A stretch of 64,000 nucleotides of DNA from Herbidospora yilanensis. Lineage in GTDB: Bacteria > Actinomycetota > Actinomycetes > Streptosporangiales > Streptosporangiaceae. The position numbers were made by a program, and so were the translations under genes. This document shows positions 38,027 through 48,744 of this stretch, piece after piece. The stretch is from the NCBI RefSeq assembly GCF_001570565.1, contig NZ_BBXE01000021.1, positions 186,001-250,000 of the forward strand, written 5' to 3'. The notes beneath the pieces were generated by a model. That model was not told the origin of the DNA. It was given only the letters and a program-made list of their open reading frames with translations, and did no database searches. Every line of letters begins with the position of its first letter. Positions within the stretch are counted from its first letter, which is position 1.

Positions 38027-39151
38027 GTGTTGAGAAACTCGGCATTCGCCGTCGGCATCGCACTCTCCCTGCTGATCTCCGGTCAAGGAACGGCCGCGGC
38101 CACCGGCGGGTGGGCGGCCGACACCCTGGCCGCCGGCCCCGCCGAGGCGGTCGCGGTCGCCGGTTACTGGAGCGTCGGCAACGGGGCGGCGCTGCGACGG
38201 GCCACGGCCTTCGGCCCCGGAAACCTCCGGCCCGCGTTCACCAGGACCGGCCCCATCGTCCCCTCCGGCGAACAGGGCACGGTCGAGCCCGGACACGAGG
38301 CGGGTTACGAACCCCCCGCCGAGAGCCCCGGCACGGTCACCCACCCCAAGACGGTCGGCAAGGTGTTCTTCGTCGACCACGAAGGCCGGGAGCGCTGGTG
38401 CTCGGCCACCTCGGTCGAGTCGGCCCACCGCAACGTGGTCGCCACCGCCGCCCACTGCGTCCACGACCCCACGCGGGTCGGCACGCCGATGGACAAGTGG
38501 GTGTTCGTGCCCGCCGCCTACACGGGCAAGACGCCCTACGGCGTCTACGTCGGCATGCGGGCCTGGACGCACCACGATTACGACACCGCCGGGGACCTGG
38601 ACGCGGACTACGCCTTCGTCAACGTCTACGACGGCGTGCGCCTGACCGCGATCACGCAGGTCACCCCGGCCCAGTACGACGCCCACACCGGCCCGAAATG
38701 GATCCAGGGCGGCCTTTACCACACGGCCGCCGCGCAGAACGTGGGCCGGCTCGGCGACGTCGTCGGCGGCCAGGGCCTGCGGTACAACACACGCCCGGAC
38801 GCCGAGGTCTACACCTTCGGCTACCCCACGGGCGACTACAGCGGCGAGTCGATGAGGTACACCTACGGCCGCCTCTCCTCCCGGTACGTCACGGCCGACC
38901 CGGCCACCAACAACGCGGACTCCCATGTCGGGGTGTTGAGCGGCTGGGCGGCGGGCGGCGACGGCGCGCCGATGCTGGGGTCGTACAACAACCGGCTCCG
39001 CGCCGGATACCTCCACGGCGTGGTCGGCCTCTTCGTCGACCAGGACCGCGACGGCAGGTACGACCTGATGACCTCCGCCTACTTCGACGGCGGCACCGCC
39101 GAGGTCTACCGCAGAGCCGCCGAGGTCGCGACCGGCCCGGTGACGGGCTGA
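38027..39151 (+). CDS. Secreted trypsin-fold protein lacking the catalytic serine
   Basis: A 374-aa exported protein starting at GTG. The signal peptide (about 1-24) ends near AAA. The chymotrypsin fold shows VATAAHCV with His143 and LDADYAFV with Asp194. Where the GxSGxP nucleophile loop is expected the sequence is AAGGDGAPML (308-317): glycine-aspartate-glycine replaces the serine. This looks like loss of the nucleophile, by deletion or substitution, and suggests an inactive homologue of actinomycete trypsin-like peptidases. It could still bind a ligand. Its stop is 3 bp from the convergent ABC-F stop. Confidence 0.75.
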   Translation: MLRNSAFAVGIALSLLISGQGTAAATGGWAADTLAAGPAEAVAVAGYWSVGNGAALRRATAFGPGNLRPAFTRTGPIVPSGEQGTVEPGHEAGYEPPAESPGTVTHPKTVGKVFFVDHEGRERWCSATSVESAHRNVVATAAHCVHDPTRVGTPMDKWVFVPAAYTGKTPYGVYVGMRAWTHHDYDTAGDLDADYAFVNVYDGVRLTAITQVTPAQYDAHTGPKWIQGGLYHTAAAQNVGRLGDVVGGQGLRYNTRPDAEVYTFGYPTGDYSGESMRYTYGRLSSRYVTADPATNNADSHVGVLSGWAAGGDGAPMLGSYNNRLRAGYLHGVVGLFVDQDRDGRYDLMTSAYFDGGTAEVYRRAAEVATGPVTG

Positions 39152-39154
39152 GGT

Positions 39155-40762
<1,608 letters not shown>

Positions 40763-40822
40763 GCGACACCACCAAGGGGATCGGACGTGCGGGCACGGGC
40801 AGGCCGGGGCGACCCGGCCGCA

Positions 40823-42445
<1,623 letters not shown>

Positions 42446-42469
42446 GCGAAAACCTCATGCGTGAACGCG

Positions 42470-42541
42470 GGCGCGCAGGGGCCGCCCAGCAGGAAACAGG
42501 GGAACGACGAGACGGCCACGGCGGCAGCGTCATCGCGCGCC
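42470..42541 (-). promoter_or_regulatory. Possible attenuator stem in the ABC-F 2 leader
   Basis: On the transcript strand GGCGCGC (42535-42541) can pair with GCGCGCC (42470-42476), bringing the region after the leader ORF close to the ABC-F start. Other GC-rich pairings compete, so this is only a candidate for a leader-controlled hairpin. Confidence 0.4.
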
Positions 42542-42566
42542 TGCCTGCGGCCGATCAGTTCCGGTC

Positions 42567-42596
42567 TCACCCGGAGATGTCGTCGTCAACCACCAT
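42567..42596 (-). CDS. Leader peptide MVVDDDISG upstream of ABC-F 2
   Basis: A 9-codon ORF with ATG at 42594-42596 and TGA at 42567-42569. The strong purine-rich site AGGAGACCAGAC precedes the ATG. It ends 121 bp before the ABC-F ATG. Short leader ORFs before ABC-F genes usually act by ribosome stalling that rearranges downstream structure. Too short for homology; evidence is the ribosome site and position. Confidence 0.5.
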   Translation of the reverse strand: MVVDDDISG

Positions 42597-42851
42597 GTCT
42601 GGTCTCCTGGTTCCTGATCACGTAGAGGTCCGGCTCCCGGAGGGGTGTCGATGGGCACCATTGCCGAAAGGCGATTCGGGGACGGACCGCCAACAGGCTG
42701 CCAAAGACCCGAAGCTCTGTCAACACGGGTGCCCGGCCTCCGCCGCGCGGGCGCGCACTGGCCGGAGAGCCCTTCACCACACCGATACGCAGTCACCTCG
42801 ACAGCAAGAGACCTCACCTTCTGAGGCAGCGGAGGGCAGGTGCGGGCCGCC
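42597..42851. other. Promoter region of ABC-F 2
   Basis: About 250 bp between the leader ORF and the 3' end of the next minus-strand gene. It should hold the ABC-F promoter. No particular box was identified. Confidence 0.35.
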
Positions 42852-43319
42852 TCAGATGTGAGCGCGGATCTGCCGCACGGGATGCCCGAGGGCAGCCCCA
42901 AGCGCCGCCAGCTCATCGTCGTCGAATGACGCGCGGTCCGGATTCCAGATGGCGATCTCGAACCGCGCGAAACCACACGGCCAGTCGAACCGCAGATCCT
43001 CCAGTGAGGTCGACCCCGAACAGCAGGGCACCCGGACCTCCAAGGTCGACAGCCCCTCATCCGCGTGAGCGTCGCCGAACTCCTGCCACCATTCGAGATC
43101 GATGGAGCTCCCGCACAACGGACATGTGATCCGCATCAGGTTCGAGTAGCTGTCGACGAACTGGATGGTCTCGTGCCAGCTGACGTCGATCTCGACCTCC
43201 TCGTCATCGATCAGCCCGGGGGCCAGCTCGGCCGCGAGCGCAGCGGCCCGGTGGGCCGCCTCCTGCCCCGGCCGCCACCACGGATCCGTCGGAATGACGG
43301 AGAGCACGTCATCACTCAC
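42852..43319 (-). CDS. Hypothetical protein with cysteine pairs
   Basis: A 155-aa acidic soluble protein. CPLCGSS (about 66-72) and VPCCSG (about 97-102) could bind a zinc ion. Tryptophans are frequent (DPWWRPGQ, LEWWQEFGD, FDWPCGF). It looks like an actinomycete-specific protein; no family is recognised. The ATG at 43319 gives the start MSDDVLSVIPTDPWW. Confidence 0.65.
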   Translation of the reverse strand: MSDDVLSVIPTDPWWRPGQEAAHRAAALAAELAPGLIDDEEVEIDVSWHETIQFVDSYSNLMRITCPLCGSSIDLEWWQEFGDAHADEGLSTLEVRVPCCSGSTSLEDLRFDWPCGFARFEIAIWNPDRASFDDDELAALGAALGHPVRQIRAHI

Positions 43320-43699
43320 AAGTTCCTCACCCGTTTCCCGGCAACAGATCAGCTGAGATTGTGGCCGCCTCCAGCACGCGGAGGCCCTCTCACATCAAGA
43401 GGGGCCATGACCGGAGGCCGCCGATTCCGGTAACGACCTCAATAACCTGGGCCGGTCAGAAGTTCATCGCGCGCCATGATTCTCTCGCAGCGGGACCCCA
43501 GAACAACACGAGTATCAGCGAGCAAGGGCCGTGATCAGGCACATTGAGGCCACGGCTGGGTCCCATATGGCGAATATAGGAAACATATAGATCTCAACGG
43601 CAGGCTCGGTCGAGTCCCGCAGCAACGTCGAACCGGAAAGTCCGGCGCCAATTCTGACCGCGTCAGAAAACATGGCGAACAATCACGAAGGAGACCCCG
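43320..43699. other. Intergenic region between divergent genes
   Basis: About 380 bp. Promoters for the cysteine-pair protein and the small secreted protein should be here. AT-rich around 43560-43590. Nothing else is recognised. Confidence 0.4.
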
Positions 43700-44053
43700 T
43701 TGAGAACGGTAACCTCTGCCCTGGCCGCCCTCAGCGCCATCGGAGTGCTGGCGCTCGCCGCGCCGGCATCCGCCCATGTGACGGTCGCCACCGTCTACGA
43801 CGACCGGAACATCAAGGCCGGAACGGCCTCGGTCAACTCCACCCACACGGTCTTCTACGCCTGTGACATGCTGCCCGACAACGTGGGCGTCTACGGCCGC
43901 ATGAGACTCTCCAACGGCCAGATCAAGGACATCGCCGACAGCAACGGCCGCGCGGACGGTTGTGGCATAGGCTACGCGCCCTCCGGCACGACGATCGTGG
44001 CGATCGAGGCCGTCTGGCGCGGGGGGAAGAGCTCCGGCTGGAGGACCACCTGA
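43700..44053 (+). CDS. Small secreted protein
   Basis: A 117-aa precursor starting with TTG after the ribosome site GAAGGAG. The signal peptide (about 1-25) ends at ASA and the mature chain begins HVTVATVYDDRN. Two cysteines (FYACDML and DGCGIGY) could form a disulfide. The sequence looks beta-rich and immunoglobulin-like. The family is not recognised. Confidence 0.7.
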   Translation: MRTVTSALAALSAIGVLALAAPASAHVTVATVYDDRNIKAGTASVNSTHTVFYACDMLPDNVGVYGRMRLSNGQIKDIADSNGRADGCGIGYAPSGTTIVAIEAVWRGGKSSGWRTT

Positions 44054-44171
44054 CATATAGCCCTCTGGCGCGGTTAGGGACTATGCGGTCCCTCTCCCAC
44101 ATCGATGAGGGCGGCTCGGACTCCACCTTTCGAGTGAAGTGAGCGTAGCCAGAAAACGTGATCGGCAAAAA
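44054..44171. other. Short non-coding stretch after the small secreted protein
   Basis: Leads into the hairpin at 44172-44219. No gene is seen. Confidence 0.4.
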
Positions 44172-44219
44172 GAACGGCCCGTGACAGCCGCCCGAAGGGT
44201 GTCGACCACGGGCCGTTTC
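44172..44219. repeat. Hairpin element, copy 1 (terminator-like)
   Basis: Arms GAACGGCCCGTG and (AC)GGGCCGTTTC enclose CAGCCGCCCGAAGGGTGT. Shares both arms and the CCCGAAGGG inner stem with 46287-46335. It follows the secreted protein gene and may end its transcript. Confidence 0.6.
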
Positions 44220-44610
44220 CAGTAAGTGAAGCCAATCCATCCCTAATCGAACGCAGTCGTGAACCAAATCGCCGTCGCTGAAGATGTCGTGCACCGGGCA
44301 CCGCATGGCGACGAAAGAAGCTCGCACAAACCGAGTTCCGGAAGAAATCCCTGACCAGGGACCCGATTGCTGCACTTCTCAACTGTAGGCCTGTTATGGC
44401 TCACGCGTGATCTACCGGACACGCCCCAGAGCTTGAGTCGCTCTGGGATCACGTGAGAGGGCCCTAGACGGAGCTACGTCAGGTCAAGCCGGGCGTTGAA
44501 ACCATTGATGCGCATCCGTCATCGTTCCCGCGTCTATGAAAAACGCCATATTCGCCTCTGTTGAGGTCGTTTGCAATGGAGTCCCATCCCCCACCGACAC
44601 CGGGACCTCC
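44220..44610. other. Intergenic region before the zinc metallopeptidase
   Basis: About 390 bp. An in-frame extension of the downstream gene to 44536 exists but lacks a signal peptide. The promoter is probably between 44400 and 44600. Confidence 0.35.
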
Positions 44611-45273
44611 ATGCGCATCCGATCGGCGGCCCTTGCCGCACTCCTGACATCGTCCCTGCTCATAGCCACTCCAGCGAGCGCGGCACCGCGCGTTCCCGAC
44701 GACATCAACGCCGACATCACCACCGCGATCAACGTGACGAACGCCTACTGGGCCCGCAATTGGACCACCTTCTTCACCGGTACCTATCAGCCTCCCAGGG
44801 TCTTCGGCTCCTTCCGGCGCGGCGTGCGACAGCCGCCGGCCTGCGGTGGTAGCCGCACCGGCTTCGGCAACGCCTTCTACTGCCTGCCCGGCGATTTCAT
44901 CGCCTGGGACTTCGACCTCATGGCCGGCGGCTACCGATCCGGTGATGCCTGGGTCTACCTCGTCATCGCCCACGAGTGGGGGCACGCCGTCCAGGCCAGG
45001 ATCCAGCGCTCCCTGGTGCCCCGCGCCCAGGAGTTACAGGCCGACTGCTTCGCCGGCGCGGTACTGTTCGGCGCCGCGGCCCAGAAGACGCTCCTCTTCG
45101 AGGACGGAGACGTGGCCGAACTCCGCGCCGCCCTGCGCCGTATGGGCGACCGCACCCCGTGGACCGACGTCGGCGACCACGGCTCCGCCGAGCAACGCAT
45201 CTCCTTCTTCACCCGCGGCGCCGAGGGAGGCGTCCGCGCCTGCCTGCCCACGGCGTCCCGGCTGTCGAGGTAG
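44611..45273 (+). CDS. Secreted neutral zinc metallopeptidase-like protein
   Basis: A 220-aa exported protein. The signal peptide (about 1-24) ends at ASA. The zinc motif HEWGH (121-125) and a third ligand in QELQADCFAG (about 140-149) match the YpfJ/KPN_02809-type neutral zinc metallopeptidases. The family is widespread but poorly characterised. The ATG at 44611 gives the signal peptide; a longer frame starts at 44536. Cysteines at about 78, 91 and others suggest disulfides. Confidence 0.83.
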   Translation: MRIRSAALAALLTSSLLIATPASAAPRVPDDINADITTAINVTNAYWARNWTTFFTGTYQPPRVFGSFRRGVRQPPACGGSRTGFGNAFYCLPGDFIAWDFDLMAGGYRSGDAWVYLVIAHEWGHAVQARIQRSLVPRAQELQADCFAGAVLFGAAAQKTLLFEDGDVAELRAALRRMGDRTPWTDVGDHGSAEQRISFFTRGAEGGVRACLPTASRLSR

Positions 45274-45283
45274 ACAATCGGGC

Positions 45284-45559
45284 GTGACCCCATGTGTGAT
45301 GCTGCTGCGCGCGGTGAACCTCGGCGGCCACAAGAACATCTCCATGCCGGACCTGCGCGCAGTGTGCACCGATCTCGGGTACGCCGACGTCGAGATCTAT
45401 CTGCAGAACGGCAGGCGGGACGGCCGCGAGCTCCGCATGAACGGCTCCGCGCACGGATACCTGTTTGAGGGCACGTCTCCCGCTTCACAACTCGCGAGAG
45501 GCGGGCTTCCAGAACCACCACCGCTCGGCCAACCCTCAGAGTCTCACGAAAGACAATAA
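45284..45559 (+). pseudogene. Truncated DUF1697 gene
   Basis: A GTG-started frame begins VMLLRAVNLGGHKNISMPDLR and continues through GYADVEIYLQNG, the conserved N-terminus of DUF1697. It then jumps to RRDGRELRMNG, which resembles text near the C-terminal third of the family, and degenerates. This looks like an internal deletion of about 100 residues followed by frame loss. The region ends in a stop overlapping the next small gene. Confidence 0.65.
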
Positions 45560-45921
45560 TGGCACTCACGGCGTCATGGGAACGAGAGTTCAGGCTCTGG
45601 GCCTACTCGGTCAGCTATTCGAGGATGCTGTTTCGAAGCCTTCCCCGGGAGGATCGCGGATATGGCCGACGAGTCGACCTGATGTTCGAGCACATCAGAT
45701 ACACCCGGATCAGACATGAATACGAGAGCCTCGCACTGCAAGAGGTCAGCCCCGGTGATGAGAGAATCGCCAGGCTCGATCTCCCAGCCTCACCGGAAAG
45801 CCGATTGTTTCTCGTCAATGACGGACCGGATTTCATCCAGGCGCTCATCTGCCACTGGCATGAAGACGACGGCCACGCCCACACCCCATCCAAATTCGGA
45901 TTCATGCGCGGCAGCGAATGA
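45559..45921 (+). CDS. Hypothetical protein
   Basis: A 120-aa protein with a slightly basic N-terminal half and acidic rest. It begins MALTASWEREFRLWAYSVSYSR and ends GHAHTPSKFGFMRGSE. No signal peptide or membrane helix. The ATG overlaps the stop of the truncated DUF1697 frame. I do not recognise the family; it resembles small immunity-type proteins only in size and composition. Confidence 0.55.
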   Translation: MALTASWEREFRLWAYSVSYSRMLFRSLPREDRGYGRRVDLMFEHIRYTRIRHEYESLALQEVSPGDERIARLDLPASPESRLFLVNDGPDFIQALICHWHEDDGHAHTPSKFGFMRGSE

Positions 45922-46286
45922 AGATCCTGCGATAATCATCAAGATGTTCAGCGCAGCGGGTAAACCGATCGAGCAAGGCAAGCAGACCAAGGAAAAGCAT
46001 TCACGGGGTTAGCGCGGAAATGCAGCAACAGAAACCCCCTTTGGCCCAGCCACGAATCCGCGGACCAGGCTTGTTTTGAAATCCCATCCGAGCGAAGCGA
46101 GAACAGCCCGAGCGAAGCGAGGCCTGCCCAGGGAGCGCGAGGGGCGGAGCCCTTCGCCAGGAGCGACAGCGACCCGGAGCGAAGCGACGCCAGGGCCGCG
46201 AGAGCGGACCAGGGGGAGCACGAGGGGGCGACAGCCCTCTCGTATCGGGGGGTTCGGGGGGTCGTCCCCCCGTGTGCAGAAATGGC
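45922..46286. other. Non-coding repeat-rich region
   Basis: No gene is supported. The stretch includes three copies of a CGAGCGAAGCGA-like word (listed separately) and ends at a hairpin near the second tRNA-Ala. Open frames here are shadows. Confidence 0.5.
46089..46187. repeat. Short repeats of (CG)AGCGAAGCGA
   Basis: CGAGCGAAGCGAG occurs at about 46090 and 46110, and GGAGCGAAGCGAC at about 46177. Spacing is uneven and the intervening sequence is unrelated, so this is not a CRISPR. Further GAGCGACAGCGA-like variants lie between. Confidence 0.6.
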
Positions 46287-46335
46287 GAATGGCCCGTGGC
46301 AGGCACCCCGAAGGGGCGACAACCACGAGCCATTC
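46287..46335. repeat. Hairpin element, copy 2
   Basis: Arms GAATGGCCCGTGG and CCACGAGCCATTC enclose CAGGCACCCCGAAGGGGCG. It resembles 44172-44219 in arms and inner stem. It lies just past the 3' end of the minus-strand tRNA-Ala and could be its terminator. Confidence 0.65.
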
Positions 46336-46344
46336 ATTCGCCAG

Positions 46345-46417
46345 TGGAGCTATGGGGATTCGAACCCCAGACCCCTTCCATGCCATGGAAGTGCGCTACC
46401 AGCTGCGCTATAGCCCC
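46345..46417 (-). tRNA. tRNA-Ala (anticodon GGC), second copy
   Basis: A 73-nt cloverleaf on the minus strand. The acceptor stem GGGGCTA/TAGCTCC, anticodon stem CTTCC/GGAAG, loop ATGGCAT with anticodon GGC, and T-arm TGGGGTTCGAATCCCCA are intact. It differs from the copy at 3977 in a few stem bases. CCA is not encoded. Confidence 0.97.
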
Positions 46418-46793
46418 GCCACACTCGGTGGTGCGTGAGTGCTGTGCCAGCATAGCGGATTCCGGAACGAGGGGTGAACGCGAGCGCGGCCCCCCGAAAT
46501 CCCTTCGCATACGCCGCATCCCGCCCCGTACCGTTGATCGTGGTGCCGGCAGGTCAGGGGCGCCCCGGGTATCGCCGGGTCGCGTTCCCCGCATCGCGTC
46601 GCGCACCTCCTTCTCTGGTAGGTCGTCAAGACCTTGGGGTTCGATTCCCTGCGGCGACCTCCGGCGGGTCGTGTTCGATGCGGTCGCCTGGGCTCTGCGG
46701 GCTCCCGTCCTGGACGGGGACGCCCCCGCCCGTGGCTCCGTGACGCCCCGCCGGAGGCCGTCCTCTCGAAGCGAAAAGGGGTGAGCGGGCAGA
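46418..46793. other. Intergenic region between tRNA-Ala and SPFH gene
   Basis: About 375 bp holding the tRNA promoter on the minus strand and the SPFH promoter. It includes a T-arm-like sequence at 46620-46659. Open frames here do not look like proteins. Confidence 0.4.
46620..46659 (+). other. tRNA-like 3' half (anticodon-like hairpin and T-arm)
   Basis: AGGTC-GTCAA-GACCT forms a hairpin and is followed by TGGGG-TTCGATT-CCCTG, a correct T-arm with loop, and then GCGGCGACC. No matching 5' half or acceptor was found, and the anticodon loop would have only five bases. It may be a tRNA remnant or an attachment-site scar. Confidence 0.25.
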
Positions 46794-47453
46794 ATGGCGA
46801 AGATCACGGTGATGGAGTGGCAGCGTGTGCTGGCCTTCCACGACGGGCGGTTCGAGCGGCTCCTGGGGCCGGGCCGGCACCGCTACAACCCCCGCCGCAC
46901 GACCCATGTCACGGTCGACGTGCGGCCTCAGCTCGTGCACGTCCCCGGCCAGGAGGTCCTGACCCGTGACGGTGTCTCGATCCGGGTGTCGGCGACGGCG
47001 TCGTGGCTGGTGAGCGATCCGGTGGCGTTCACGAACGGGGTCGCCAAGCCGGTTCCGGTCCTCTACGCCGCGCTGCAGGAGGGGCTGCGCGCCACCGTGG
47101 GCGGGGTGGAACTGGAGTCGCTGATCGCCGAGCGGGCGACGCTCGATCTCGACGCGGTACGCGCGGAGGTCGCCCCTCTCGGCATCGAGGTCACCGACTT
47201 CCGGATGCGTGACCTGATGCTGCCGGGTGAGCTGCGGCGGGCGGCGATGGACGCGGTCGTGGCGCGGGAGCGCGGCAAGGCCGTGCTGGAGGAGGCGCGG
47301 GCGGAGGCGGCGGCGCTGCGGTCGCTGGCGAACACGGCCCGGCTCCTGGAGGAGCACCCGGCGCTGCTGCAGCTCCGGACGCTGCAGGTGGCGGCGGAGC
47401 GGTCGACGACGCTGGTCATCGATCCCCGCGTTCAGCGGTCAGCGGCCGAGTAG
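46794..47453 (+). CDS. SPFH-domain protein (slipin-like)
   Basis: A 219-aa protein with an SPFH/Band 7 domain (about 10-160) that lacks the usual N-terminal membrane helix. Characteristic parts are VLAFHDGRFERLLGPGRH, VLTRDGVSIRV and DFRMRDLMLPGELRRA. An alanine/glutamate-rich coiled tail (about 160-205) follows. SPFH proteins form oligomeric cages at membranes. Related short slipins occur in many actinomycetes. Start ATG 46794. Its 3' end overlaps the convergent DUF1992 gene by 15 bp. Confidence 0.82.
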   Translation: MAKITVMEWQRVLAFHDGRFERLLGPGRHRYNPRRTTHVTVDVRPQLVHVPGQEVLTRDGVSIRVSATASWLVSDPVAFTNGVAKPVPVLYAALQEGLRATVGGVELESLIAERATLDLDAVRAEVAPLGIEVTDFRMRDLMLPGELRRAAMDAVVARERGKAVLEEARAEAAALRSLANTARLLEEHPALLQLRTLQVAAERSTTLVIDPRVQRSAAE

Positions 47454-47903
47454 GCGTCGCCACCACGTTCGTGCCGGTGGCGGCGCCGCCGCGGCCTTCG
47501 GGGGCGCGGGCGGGTGGGCGGCGCGCCAGGCGGCGACGACCTCGTCCTCGTCGATGAGGGGGACGACGACGGGCGGTCCGGCCATGGGGTGGCGTACCGC
47601 GTCTTTGATGCGGTCGTTCATCTCGGCGACGAGGGTGCGGGCCTGGTCTTCCGACCGGGCGGCGACTGCGGCTGCCCTGACCTTCTCGGCTTCGCGGCGC
47701 AGGCCGAGGCCGCCGGGCAGCGGGAACTCCAGGCCTTCTTCGTCGAGTTTGCGTTTGATCCAGCCCATCTCGTCGTCGCGGCGGCGGGGCAGCGGTTTGC
47801 CCGTGCCGGGCAGGTCGTCGAACTCGCCGCGCGCGGCGGCCTCGCGGATCTGCCGGTCGATCCAGATCTCGAAGTTCATCCCGACGGGCTTGCGGTCGGT
47901 CAC
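47439..47903 (-). CDS. DUF1992 (DnaJ homologue subfamily C member 28-like) protein
   Basis: A 154-aa protein. The core WIDRQIREAAARGEFDDLPG then GKPLP and DEMGWIKRKLDEEG defines DUF1992. The last about 25 residues are a Pro/Ala linker with a basic end (ARTWWRRLLGR). It starts with GTG overlapping the MarR stop (GTGA), so it is translated together with that regulator. Function is unknown. Confidence 0.85.
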   Translation of the reverse strand: MTDRKPVGMNFEIWIDRQIREAAARGEFDDLPGTGKPLPRRRDDEMGWIKRKLDEEGLEFPLPGGLGLRREAEKVRAAAVAARSEDQARTLVAEMNDRIKDAVRHPMAGPPVVVPLIDEDEVVAAWRAAHPPAPPKAAAAPPPARTWWRRLLGR

Positions 47904-48700
47904 ACCAGCCTCCGGAGCAGTTCCCTGAACTCCTCGCCCTCGGCGGGGCCTCCGAGAGCGGCGATCACCTCTCCTTGCAGCGTATCGGCCGACGCCTGGG
48001 CCGTTTCCAGCCGCTCCATGCCGAGCGGGGTGAGTTCGAGGGCGTATCGGCGGCGGTCGAGCGGGTCCTGTCCGCGGGCCACCAGGCCGGCTTCGGCGAG
48101 TTCGTCGACGACCTGGGCGGCGGCGGCCTCGGTGTAGCCCATCGTCTCGGCCAGCCGCTGCTGCGGGCAGGGGCCGAGCCGCCCGATGGTCATGAGGGGG
48201 CCCAGGTAGCGCATCTTCATGCCGGTGTGGGCGAGCAGGGCGTCGCCCCGGCGCCGCAGCTGGAAGTGGGCCCGGGAGACGAGGTGTTCGGTGCTGCCGG
48301 CGGAGCCGACGAGCCGGGCGAGCAGTTCGGTGAAGCGGTCGCGTTCGGCGGGGGTGAGGGCGGCGGTGAGCTCGCTGTCGCGGGCGGCCATGGTGGCGCG
48401 CAGCCCTTCGAGCGCCTCGCGGCCCTTGGGGGTGACGGAGATCACGTGGGAACGCCGGTTGGCCGGGTTCACCGTCCGGACGACGAGGCCCTCCTCCGAC
48501 AACCGGTCGATCAGCTTCACCATGATCGTCCGGTTGATGCCGAGCCGTTCGGCCAGCTCCTGCTGCGACCCGGCGGCCTGGTCGGCGAGCGTGTCGAGGA
48601 TCACGTAGTCGCGCGGGCCTGAGCCGTCGGACGCGAGGCGGGCGTACAGGCTCCGCAGCAGATAACCGATGTACTCCCGCACCTCGACAGCATAAGACAC
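47900..48700 (-). CDS. Tandem MarR-family regulator (two winged-helix domains in one chain)
   Basis: A 266-aa protein with two successive MarR-type winged helices: about 1-125 (SQQELAERLGINRTIMVKLIDRLSEEGLV) and about 138-266 (CPQQRLAETMGYTEAAAAQVVDELAEAGLV). Each is followed by a wing (RRSHVISVTPKGREAL; RRRYALELTPLGMERL). MarR proteins normally dimerise, so this looks like a fused pseudo-dimer. The start is GTG 48700, overlapping a CTTAAC-N9-GTTAAG palindrome; a GTG at 48682 would avoid that. It is divergent from a hemerythrin gene. Confidence 0.82.
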   Translation of the reverse strand: MSYAVEVREYIGYLLRSLYARLASDGSGPRDYVILDTLADQAAGSQQELAERLGINRTIMVKLIDRLSEEGLVVRTVNPANRRSHVISVTPKGREALEGLRATMAARDSELTAALTPAERDRFTELLARLVGSAGSTEHLVSRAHFQLRRRGDALLAHTGMKMRYLGPLMTIGRLGPCPQQRLAETMGYTEAAAAQVVDELAEAGLVARGQDPLDRRRYALELTPLGMERLETAQASADTLQGEVIAALGGPAEGEEFRELLRRLV

Positions 48701-48720
48701 TTAACTCATTGACGGTTAAG
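48700..48720. promoter_or_regulatory. Palindrome CTTAAC-N9-GTTAAG, likely MarR operator
   Basis: A perfect 6-bp inverted repeat between the divergent tandem MarR and hemerythrin genes. It overlaps the MarR start. The spacing suits MarR dimers. A GATAAT -10-like element lies at 48727-48732 on the hemerythrin side. Confidence 0.6.
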
Positions 48721-48744
48721 CATGTTGATAATAAAGTCCGCGAC

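Noticed and set aside
46089-46187. CRISPR array from the GAGCGAAGCGA repeats
   Set aside because: Repeats are short (about 12 bp), unevenly spaced, and no cas genes or uniform spacers are present.
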